Positions 28,054 through 34,414 of a stretch of DNA of 64,000 bases are shown here, one piece after another. How positions within the stretch are numbered: position 1 is the first letter of the stretch; each line of letters opens with the position of its first letter. Both the position numbers and the translations under genes were made by a program. The notes under the pieces were generated by a model. The model had not been told where the DNA came from and ran no database searches. It was given only the letters and a program-made list of their open reading frames with translations. This DNA is from Brumimicrobium glaciale (GTDB taxonomy: Bacteria > Bacteroidota > Bacteroidia > Flavobacteriales_D > Crocinitomicaceae). The DNA lies in contig NZ_SETE01000002.1 of NCBI RefSeq assembly GCF_004152935.1, positions 744,001-808,000 on the forward strand, written 5' to 3'.

Positions 28054-28061
28054 CAAAGATA
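28054..28061 (-). promoter_or_regulatory. -7 promoter element (TATCTTTG)
   Basis: Perfect match on the minus strand, 18 bases upstream of the pseudouridine synthase ATG. Likely promoter for the run down to rlmH. Confidence 0.65.
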
Positions 28062-28129
28062 GAGAAAGATAATTGACAATTGATAATTGTTAATTGATAA
28101 TGAAGAATTGTAGTTCAATAGATTGTAAT

Positions 28130-28210
28130 AATTCGTGGAATCGTGGTTTTGTTGATTTGTTGATTCGTTATTTTGTGGATTTGGGAATTTGTAGATCTGT
28201 GGATTTTAGT
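28130..28210 (+). repeat. Degenerate microsatellite-like repeat (TTTGTGGATT)
   Basis: TTCGTGGAATCGTGG..., TTTGTTGATTTGTTGATT, TTTTGTGGATTTGG, TTTGTAGATCTGTGGATTTT: an irregular ~8-10 base G/T-rich word repeated. A weaker GGATTCAGAGATTCAGAG repeat lies near 28500. No gene is credible in 28062-28573. Confidence 0.5.
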
Positions 28211-28573
28211 GTTGCGCCTTTAAATCAAATAACTAAGCTTTCGGAAAGGTTATATTCTTCCGAGATGCAAAAAAATGTTAGATGACAAAAGGTATTTAAG
28301 CTCTTCATTTATTAAGAATATATTTAATTTTCAGACCATTAAAAAATGGATGGCTTGCTCGAATTATTCGGGAGAGGAATGACACGCTTTTTTAACCAAT
28401 TCTAGTGGCGAATAGCGAATCGCCTTAAAACGTTCGTGATATTGATATTTTCGTCCTACACAATAATGATTATTCAATAATGGAATTATAAATTCAAGGA
28501 TTCAGAGATTCAGAGATTTGAGGATTTGTTAATTAGCAAATCGTATTAAAACATAGGTATCACTGTTTTTTAT

Positions 28574-28933
28574 TTACAATCGCGGATAAAATGCTTCTTC
28601 TATGTGTTCGATAAATGTTCCATGTGAATTATGAACTATAGAAATAATATCAAATTGTGCTTCAATATCGAGATCTCGTGAAACAATATACTGATGGGCA
28701 CATTTTATAATCTGGCGCTGTTTATGACGCGTTACTGATTTCCACGGCGGCCCGATTTCAGCAGTTTGTCTTGTTTTTACTTCTACGAATACAACTTTTC
28801 CAGGCAATGAGTAGATGATATCAATTTCATTTCTGTTGAATCGATAATTTGTGTCTGTAATTTTAAATCCGTTTTTTCTTAAAAACTGAAGGGCTTTTAG
28901 CTCTCCGAGGTCTCCTAATTCTTTGGTGGTCAT
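28574..28933 (-). CDS. yraN: YraN family (UPF0102) predicted endonuclease
   Basis: 119 residues from the ATG at 28933; upstream in-frame starts would add residues outside the family's usual N-terminus. The restriction-endonuclease-like core is clear: LGELKALQFLRKNGFKI, then the catalytic pattern NEIDIIY and VVFVEVKTRQ (E-x-D ... E-x-K), and KRQIIKCAHQYI-like helix. YraN proteins are widespread and of uncertain role, perhaps in DNA repair or replication-linked nucleic-acid processing. Monocistronic. Confidence 0.92.
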   Translation of the reverse strand: MTTKELGDLGELKALQFLRKNGFKITDTNYRFNRNEIDIIYSLPGKVVFVEVKTRQTAEIGPPWKSVTRHKQRQIIKCAHQYIVSRDLDIEAQFDIISIVHNSHGTFIEHIEEAFYPRL

Positions 28934-29060
28934 GATATTTTGATTTAAAGTTGACATTAAGTTCGGAAACATTATCAAAAGAAACAAGGTATTTGTATTA
29001 AAATTCATTTTCTAATCTTAATTACAATTTAGCCTTTCAAACTTTAGGATTATTTTAATT

Positions 29061-29249
29061 TTAATCCGCTTCCAACCAATCCCCTCCAATATCTTGACAA
29101 ACTCTATTATAATCTTTTGCGTCTGACCTGCTTAAGTCTTCGTGTATTTCCCAATTGCCTGATCTACCAATACTCTCAAATGAACAATAATAGTCCTTCC
29201 AACAAGAGGTCAAAGACAATCCTATTAACATCGAAAGCGGTAAAATCAA
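29061..29249 (-). CDS. Miniature lipoprotein of the LTSC-KKDY array, start codon lost (member 5)
   Basis: 62 codons from a TTG at 29249. It belongs with the four upstream genes: LPLSMLIGLSLTSC lipobox followed by WKDYYC and, ~35 residues later, C-x-x-x-GGDW. In the siblings the protein begins MKKVLF; here the equivalent codons read AGG-AAA-AAA-TTG, so the ancestral ATG seems to have become AGG at 29256-29258. The frame is otherwise intact to its stop, so this is either translated from TTG or a very recent pseudogene. Divergent at KK to WK after the lipid-bearing cysteine. Confidence 0.55.
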   Translation of the reverse strand: MILPLSMLIGLSLTSCWKDYYCSFESIGRSGNWEIHEDLSRSDAKDYNRVCQDIGGDWLEAD

Positions 29250-29490
29250 TTTTTTCCTAGTGCGCTTTTAGTAAGAAAATAAACTTAGAGAAAATTACTT
29301 GATCTTCTAAATGTAAGGCTATAGAAAAGCTTCGAAGAACTCCTGAAAAATTTAAATCAAAATATATTAAAAGACATTTTAAACTAATTCTTTTGATTTG
29401 TGACCTTTATTAGAATTGAGCAGTAAGGAGAAGTTAACGGAAATACGTTATTTATCATGAATTTGTTATTTCATTTTTTTAAAAATAAAA

Positions 29491-29516
29491 AAAAGTCAGT
29501 TTAAAAACTGACTTTT
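29491..29516 (-). terminator. Terminator of array member 4
   Basis: AAAAGTCAGTTT (29491-29502) pairs with AAACTGACTTTT (29505-29516); in the minus direction it is followed by a run of T. It lies about 30 bases past the stop of the lipoprotein gene at 29548. Confidence 0.85.
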
Positions 29517-29547
29517 CTCTTTATACATATTTGTAATAAATTCCTTA

Positions 29548-29781
29548 CTATTTGATTTTACAATCAGTTGAGGTTTTATAATCTCCAGATGTAACAGATG
29601 TAGACATGTTTTCACACTGATCTTTTGCATCATCTTTTTTATCATTAATAGTCACTGAAGTTGAAGAATCTGCGATACCTTCCATGTTTGTAGAAGTTAT
29701 ACACTCACAAGTGTAATCTTTTTTACAAGAAGTTAAAGACATAGCACCAAATAACAACCCAACAAATAATACTTTTTTCAT
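29548..29781 (-). CDS. Miniature lipoprotein, LTSC-KKDY family (member 4)
   Basis: 77 residues: MKKVLFVGLLFGAMSLTSC signal with lipobox, then KKDYTCEC and an acidic, Ser/Thr-rich mature part of about 58 residues. It differs from its siblings in having CEC after KKDY and two distal cysteines (DQCENM and STDCKIK), and lacks their terminal GTW. Own terminator directly downstream; TATATTCG at 29816-29823 (minus) is a 7/8 match to the -7 consensus. Function unknown. Confidence 0.75.
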   Translation of the reverse strand: MKKVLFVGLLFGAMSLTSCKKDYTCECITSTNMEGIADSSTSVTINDKKDDAKDQCENMSTSVTSGDYKTSTDCKIK

Positions 29782-30038
29782 AATTAGTAATTTAAATTAA
29801 TTTTTTAATAATGTACGAATATAATAAAAGCTAGAAACTTTAACAAATTTTAAAATGAATATCCAGAAACTTGAAAAACGGAAAGCTTTGCACGCCCCTA
29901 AGCAACTTAATTATTTGATGATCAATACATTTTGATTTTGAGTTGATATTGAGTTCGGAAATAATGGCTGATTCGACAAGACATTCGCCTCAAGCAATGT
30001 GAGATTTAAAGATATTCTTGACTATATGTGGAATGAAG

Positions 30039-30245
30039 TTACTTTACAGAGAAAGTACCCTGCACTAAATCACAATTTGCTTTGGCTGCAGCTTTGTCAG
30101 AATTCTTAACATTATCATAAGGGTGAGATTCAGTGATAGTCCCTCCTGATCCATTTGGATAAGAATAAACACATTCATAATCTTTCTTACAAGATGTTAA
30201 AGCCAGTCCTCCGAAAATCATTCCAATAAAAAGTATTTTTTTCAT
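30039..30245 (-). CDS. Miniature lipoprotein, LTSC-KKDY family (member 3)
   Basis: 68 residues from the ATG at 30245: MKKILFIGMIFGGLALTSC then KKDYECVYSYPNGSGG and, at the end, ANCDLVQGTFSVK. A longer frame to 30293 is open but would bury the signal peptide behind 16 residues. A TAGTTTTG element at 30251-30258 sits five bases before the ATG, supporting this start and a leaderless mRNA. Shared features with siblings: lipobox cysteine, KKDY-x-C, and a distal Cys five residues before a G-T-aromatic end. No clear terminator was seen. Confidence 0.75.
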   Translation of the reverse strand: MKKILFIGMIFGGLALTSCKKDYECVYSYPNGSGGTITESHPYDNVKNSDKAAAKANCDLVQGTFSVK

Positions 30246-30250
30246 AACAT

Positions 30251-30258
30251 CAAAACTA
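30251..30258 (-). promoter_or_regulatory. -7 element abutting array member 3
   Basis: TAGTTTTG on the minus strand, five bases before the ATG at 30245; fits TAnnTTTG fully. Confidence 0.5.
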
Positions 30259-30337
30259 AATAAAGAATCTACACCAATAACAAAATCAAACAATTAACTT
30301 CTAATAATATAGTTTCATTTTTCAAAATATAAAGCAC

Positions 30338-30371
30338 AAAAAAGAGGAACTCGCATGAGTTCCTCTTTTTT
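30338..30371 (-). terminator. Terminator of array member 2
   Basis: AAAAAAGAGGAACTC (30338-30352), loop GCAT, GAGTTCCTCTTTTTT (30357-30371): a perfect 15-bp stem with U-tract, 15 bases past the stop codon of the gene at 30387. Confidence 0.93.
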
Positions 30372-30386
30372 AATGCTGTAAACTAA

Positions 30387-30575
30387 TTACTTAGTTGTCC
30401 AAGTTCCACCTGCAGCTTTACACTGAGTTTCAGCTGTATCAGCTTGACTTTTCTTAAGGTCTGGATATTCAACATCTGCGAAAAATGCAGAATCAAATTT
30501 ACATACGTAATCTTTCTTACAAGAAGTTAACGCTAAACCTCCGAAAATCATTCCAATAAATAATACTTTTTTCAT
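30387..30575 (-). CDS. Miniature lipoprotein, LTSC-KKDY family (member 2)
   Basis: 62 residues: MKKVLFIGMIFGGLALTSC, KKDYVCKF, an acidic middle and a C-terminal TQCKAAGGTWTTK. The mature chain is only ~44 residues with two cysteines besides the lipid-bearing one, placed so that a disulfide could staple the ends. Preceded by a TAGATTTG promoter element 42 bases upstream and followed by a perfect terminator, so it is an independent transcription unit. Signal peptide nearly identical to member 3, pointing to recent duplication. Confidence 0.8.
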   Translation of the reverse strand: MKKVLFIGMIFGGLALTSCKKDYVCKFDSAFFADVEYPDLKKSQADTAETQCKAAGGTWTTK

Positions 30576-30617
30576 AACAATAGGGTATTTTTAGTAATTC
30601 AATAAATTAATTATCGG

Positions 30618-30625
30618 CAAATCTA
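30618..30625 (-). promoter_or_regulatory. -7 element of array member 2
   Basis: TAGATTTG on the minus strand, 42 bases upstream of the ATG at 30575. Confidence 0.5.
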
Positions 30626-30850
30626 TATAATTTTATTTAAACATTTAACTTTTTTTAAAACAAAAAACTAATTCTCAAACAAAAAAAATCTCAAAACACT
30701 AAAAACAAAATAGTTACATTCGCTTAATTCATTCCATATACTTTATATCCAGACGATATATTATTGAAAAACATGTTTAAGTCTACTGTTTTTAGTGCTT
30801 TAGCTTTTTTTTGGGAGCTCCACCTAATTTAAAAAATATATGAAATTAAA

Positions 30851-30872
30851 AAGGAGCTCAAAAGAGCTCCTT
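30851..30872 (-). terminator. Terminator of array member 1
   Basis: AAGGAGCTC (30851-30859), loop AAAA, GAGCTCCTT (30864-30872); the minus strand continues TTTTTAATTT. 22 bases past the stop of the gene at 30895. Confidence 0.85.
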
Positions 30873-30894
30873 AATATTTTTATCGAATGGTTTA

Positions 30895-31095
30895 TTAAAG
30901 ATCTAATGACCAAGTTCCTTTGATAATCCCAGTTTCACAATCTTTTTCCTGAGCGTCAGCCTCACTTTGAGTTAAATCTTTATATTCTGTAACAATTTTG
31001 GTGTCTCCAGAACCTACCTCACATTTATAATCTTTCTTACAAGACGTTAAAGCCATTGCTCCAAAAACCATCCCTACAAACAATACTTTTTTCAT
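30895..31095 (-). CDS. Miniature lipoprotein, LTSC-KKDY family (member 1)
   Basis: 66 residues: MKKVLFVGMVFGAMALTSC signal and lipobox, KKDYKCEVGSGD, then EKDCETGIIKGTWSLDL at the end. Mature chain about 48 residues, acidic. Like member 2 it keeps KKDY-x-C near the lipid anchor and a distal cysteine followed shortly by GTW. It has its own terminator. A conserved structural role on the periplasmic or surface face of a membrane is likely, but no function is known to me. Confidence 0.8.
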   Translation of the reverse strand: MKKVLFVGMVFGAMALTSCKKDYKCEVGSGDTKIVTEYKDLTQSEADAQEKDCETGIIKGTWSLDL

Positions 31096-31483
31096 AATAA
31101 TTCAGTGTATATTAAATAATATTAATCAGAGATAAAATTATATATACTTTATGTAGTCAATTGTTAAAATGATTTAAAGTCTCAAAATATAAGTTAATCA
31201 TTAGTTATTATTACTGCACCAATATGGACTGAATAAAGTACCATAGGTTTAGATGAGAATAAAATTCTATAACTATCAAAATAATTAGAAGTCAGACATT
31301 AGATTCTTTGTCTTTACTCTAATATCAAAATCTAATGATTGATATGAAGGCTGTAGAAGCTAAAGCGAGATGCATTAAAGCGCAAGTTTTTAACTATTTC
31401 TGAGATCAATAAATTTAAAAATACTTCCTATTGAATGTATTTATTTTAACAATAATATCTAACTTAGATTAAAACAAACGCAG
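31096..31483. other. Intergenic region with a small hairpin
   Basis: About 390 bases between divergent genes. CATTAGATT (31297-31305) pairs with AATCTAATG (31329-31337) around a 23-base loop. Nothing else is visible; promoters for both flanking genes should lie here. Confidence 0.4.
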
Positions 31484-32215
31484 ATGCTCGATAAAGTAAA
31501 CTTAGAAAAGATATTGTTTCTTGATATAGAAACCGTTCCACAGACTTATGACTTCAAGGATTTAGATGAAACTACTGCTGGATTATTTAATCAAAAAACA
31601 CGCTTTCAACAGAAGGATGGAAAAACGGTGGAAGAAATCTATGGTGAACGTGGAGGTATCTTGGCTGAATTCGGTAAAATCGTTTGTATTTCAGTCGGGT
31701 ATATTAACAAACCTAAATCTGGTGTTATTGTTAATAAAAAGATTAAACTAAAATCATTTTATCATGATGATGAAGAAACTTTATTGAAAAATTTTGCTGA
31801 CTTATTAAATGATTATTACAGTGATCCATATCATGTATTATGCGCTCACAATGGAAAAGAGTTTGACTTTCCATATATCGCTCGTCGCATGTTAATTCAT
31901 GGATTAAAGTTGCCTTTGCCATTAGACATTGCAGGTAAAAAACCTTGGGAAGTAAATCACATTGATACGCTTGAATTATGGAAATTCGGAGATTACAAAC
32001 ACTATACTTCCCTCCCATTATTGTGTCACATTTTTAAAATTCCAACACCGAAAGATGATATTTCGGGAGCTGATGTTGCAAGAGTTTACTATGAAGAGAA
32101 GGACCTTGAAAGAATAAAAGTATATTGCGAAAAAGACGTGGTAGCGTTGATTCAGTTATTTTTAAAAATGAAGGGTGATGGTTTGGTTGAAGAAGGTGAC
32201 ATTATTTATTCTTAG
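31484..32215 (+). CDS. DnaQ/PolB-like 3'-5' exonuclease
   Basis: 243 residues. Matches the predicted 3'-5' exonuclease group related to the PolB proofreading domain (PF10108). The DEDD-type catalytic residues are visible: ILFLDIETVP (exo I, near residue 10), AHNGKEFDFPYIARRM (exo II, near 120) and YCEKDVVALIQLFLKM (exo III, near 215). Likely acts on DNA or RNA ends in the cytoplasm; no polymerase domain is attached. The next gene starts 38 bases before this one ends, in another frame. Confidence 0.9.
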   Translation: MLDKVNLEKILFLDIETVPQTYDFKDLDETTAGLFNQKTRFQQKDGKTVEEIYGERGGILAEFGKIVCISVGYINKPKSGVIVNKKIKLKSFYHDDEETLLKNFADLLNDYYSDPYHVLCAHNGKEFDFPYIARRMLIHGLKLPLPLDIAGKKPWEVNHIDTLELWKFGDYKHYTSLPLLCHIFKIPTPKDDISGADVARVYYEEKDLERIKVYCEKDVVALIQLFLKMKGDGLVEEGDIIYS

Positions 32216-32642
32216 TGCTTTGTTTATTGCTCTGACTTCATGCGAAAGTGTCCGCAGCAAATCAGAAATCGAACAAGAAAAAGCTATTTCTAAAGAAGAT
32301 TTGATTTCCTCTTTTTTTATTCAGATTCAAAATTGGAATAATCAATCTATTCCTATAATAGACAGTTTAGGATTCGAAATAAGTAAAATGGATTCATCAC
32401 TTACTTTCTTGCCTTATTCAAATGATTATGAACCAAGCGCTTTCGGGTTTACGGCTAAAAACAAAAGTGATTTTAAAGCTTTTGAAGAAAGCACATATTT
32501 GAGTCAGGATGAATCAACGCAAATAGCTACTTATAAAGTTTGGCGTAAAAAATTGAATGATTTGGAGATTTTAGATTTGAGTATCGAGCCTCATCCGACT
32601 TTGAATTGGTTGTTTTTAGTGCGATTGCGTGGACAAGAGTGA
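32178..32642 (+). CDS. Hypothetical lipoprotein overlapping the exonuclease gene
   Basis: 154 residues from the ATG at 32178 (a GTG precedes it directly). SPII signal with lipobox IALTSC at about residue 22, then an acidic mature chain without a recognised domain (SESEIEQEKAISKEDLI-like helix, followed by a strand-rich half ending NWLFLVRLRGQE). Its first 38 bases lie inside the end of the exonuclease gene in a different frame, so expression is presumably coupled even though the two functions look unrelated. Confidence 0.75.
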   Translation: MVWLKKVTLFILSALFIALTSCESVRSKSEIEQEKAISKEDLISSFFIQIQNWNNQSIPIIDSLGFEISKMDSSLTFLPYSNDYEPSAFGFTAKNKSDFKAFEESTYLSQDESTQIATYKVWRKKLNDLEILDLSIEPHPTLNWLFLVRLRGQE

Positions 32643-32644
32643 TT

Positions 32645-32718
32645 TTAATTGTTAATTATAAATGTTTAATTATTAACGAAAAAAGAAGTTTTTCGAATGG
32701 CTTTTGGTCTTTGATTAA
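32645..32718 (+). repeat. Dispersed element TTAACG...TTTTTCGAATGG..., copy 1 of 4
   Basis: TTTAATTATTAACG, then AAAAAAGAAGTTTTTCGAATGG, then TTTTGGTCTTTGATTA. Copies at 32846-32911, 38881-38969 and 39007-39064. All are intergenic and the same strand. Confidence 0.65.
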
Positions 32719-32785
32719 TTCAATACTTCTTCTCTGTGTTATTTGACCAAAGATGAAAAAAATGCATGTAACTCCTTGATAAATC

Positions 32786-32816
32786 AACCTCAATTCCTGA
32801 GCAGTAGGGATTCAAT
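32786..32816 (-). repeat. Dispersed repeat 'CTACTGCGTA...TTGAGGTT', inverted copy 3
   Basis: Reverse complement reads TTGAATCCCTACTGCTCAGG then TTGAGGTT, matching 2036-2066 and 25382-25413. Confidence 0.5.
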
Positions 32817-32845
32817 TCTAAACCGCATTAACCATTGAAAAATAA

Positions 32846-32911
32846 CAATTAATTATTAATGTAAAAAAAGGTTTTTCGATTGGCTATTGGTCTTTGATTA
32901 AGTCAATAAGG
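32846..32911 (+). repeat. Dispersed element TTAACG...TTTTTCGATTGG..., copy 2 of 4
   Basis: AATTAATTATTAATG, AAAAAAAGGTTTTTCGATTGG, CTATTGGTCTTTGATTAAG. Shares its flanking TCAATAAGG with the TATAAGG after copy 3. Confidence 0.65.
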
Positions 32912-33132
32912 ATAAGTTCTAGCAATCGTAACAAAATTGATGATTAAACTTTCACTTAGACAAGCTCGCCTCGAGCAATAAAATGCAAAAACACACCGTT
33001 CTCCAACAAGATCCTTCAATCACTAAAGTCACATATTTTTTTGATTAAAGGATGACGGGACTAAGGCGGGTTTGGGTTGTAGTGATGTCTTCCCATATTA
33101 GAATTCCTTTATCAACTTGTTGCAAATGAATT

Positions 33133-33353
33133 TGGTTCTACCACGAATTTAGTGGAATATCGCATGCCATTGAGAATAAACCTTAAAGACTTTTCTAGTA
33201 ATATACTTTTATAAAATCCGCGATTATCAGAAAACACCACAGGTGAAAAAATCCGCGGTCATCCGCGTTCCATTACAGCGCAACCAAAAAGATCAATCAA
33301 AGCTCTTGGGTTTTTCATTTTGTATAAAGCTTGTTATTTCAATAAACCATTAA
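33133..33353 (+). repeat. Dispersed intergenic element, copy B (221 bp)
   Basis: Second copy of the 21446-21737 element: TGGTTCTACCACGAATTTAG ... CAATAAACCATTAA, shorter by about 70 internal bases. The whole 1,085-base gap from 32643 to 33727 contains only this, the TTTTTCGATTGG elements and scattered A+T-rich words; I find no supportable gene in it. Confidence 0.75.
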
Positions 33354-33702
33354 AATCAGGGTAGAACCATGAATTTTAATGAGAGATCATGCTGGTATTA
33401 AAGGATTAATCTTTTCATATTTGATCAAAGATTACAGATCCGAACTGTTATCTAAATTGAAGCCTTTTAATTCAATTATCATCTAGGTAAAATGTGACGA
33501 TGATTAGAACTGAGCGCAAGAACCGTATCACATTAATAATTACAAAAGTACTTTCGCGTTAACCATTGATAATTATAAATCCCTTTCCTAAATCAACAAA
33601 TTAATAGAATTTCCTCCAATCAACATAACCTTTTAATCACATTGTGTCAATTTGTTAACACAATATTAATAGTAATAAATACATTATTGATAGCTTTACT
33701 AT

Positions 33703-33710
33703 TATATTTG
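33703..33710 (+). promoter_or_regulatory. -7 element of the TetR-ABC operon
   Basis: Perfect TATATTTG, 17 bases before the TetR ATG at 33728. Confidence 0.6.
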
Positions 33711-33727
33711 CGGTAAATATAATAGAC

Positions 33728-34411
33728 ATGCAACAATTTCTTTCAAATATTCAAATCAAGGTAAACGATTACCTATTTCTAAAAGACCCTTCAAGCAGTG
33801 AGTTGGGTAAGAGAATAATTTCAGGAAGCGTAGAGTTAATGCATGAAATAGGATTTGAAGCTTTCACTTTTAAAAAATTGGCTAAAGAAATCAATTCTAC
33901 CGAAGCTTCCATTTATCGATATTTTGAAAATAAAAATAAAGTCTTATTGTATTTAACGATTTGGTTCTGGGGATGGACAGAGTCTAAACTTGTGTTTGCA
34001 ATTACTAATGTTGAAGACAAAGAACTAAAACTCAAAAAAGCAATTACAATAATTACTGAAGATGTTTTAGAAGACAGACGTTTTAAAGATATGAACGAGC
34101 GTAAACTTCAAAAAGTAGTTTATGACGAATCTGCAAAAGCTTACATCAACAAATTAGTTGATGATGAAAACAAGAATGGCGTTTTCGCTAACTACAAATC
34201 AGTAATACAACGTGTAAGTGACATTATTTTAGAAATCAATCCTGACTATCCTTATCCAAAAATGCTAGTTTCTACTATTATAGAAGGAACACATTTACAG
34301 CGGTTTTTTGTAGACCATCTGCCAGGATTAACGAGTCCGAAAACGAACAGTGACTCAGATGTAGTTCAGGAATTCTTTATCGATTTAGCTTTTAAAACCA
34401 TTAAAACTTAA
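33728..34411 (+). CDS. TetR/AcrR-family transcriptional regulator
   Basis: 227 residues. The N-terminal helix-turn-helix is clear: LMHEIGFEAFTFKKLAKEINSTEASIYRYFENKNKVLLYL, about residues 37-77 (written here only as landmarks GFEAFTFKKLAKEI and SIYRYFENK). The remaining helical region should bind an effector. First gene of an operon, three bases before the ABC exporter, so it most likely autoregulates and controls the three export genes downstream. The effector is unknown. Confidence 0.88.
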   Translation: MQQFLSNIQIKVNDYLFLKDPSSSELGKRIISGSVELMHEIGFEAFTFKKLAKEINSTEASIYRYFENKNKVLLYLTIWFWGWTESKLVFAITNVEDKELKLKKAITIITEDVLEDRRFKDMNERKLQKVVYDESAKAYINKLVDDENKNGVFANYKSVIQRVSDIILEINPDYPYPKMLVSTIIEGTHLQRFFVDHLPGLTSPKTNSDSDVVQEFFIDLAFKTIKT

Positions 34412-34414
34412 AAA

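Noticed and set aside
28094-28285. 63-codon open frame in the TTTGTGGATT repeat
   Set aside because: It is a translation of the degenerate repeat with Val/Asp/Leu bias and no homology.
29931-30000. Word GACAAGACATTCGCCTCAAG resembling GACAAGCTCGCCTCGAG near 32956
   Set aside because: Too short and too diverged to call a repeat family with confidence.
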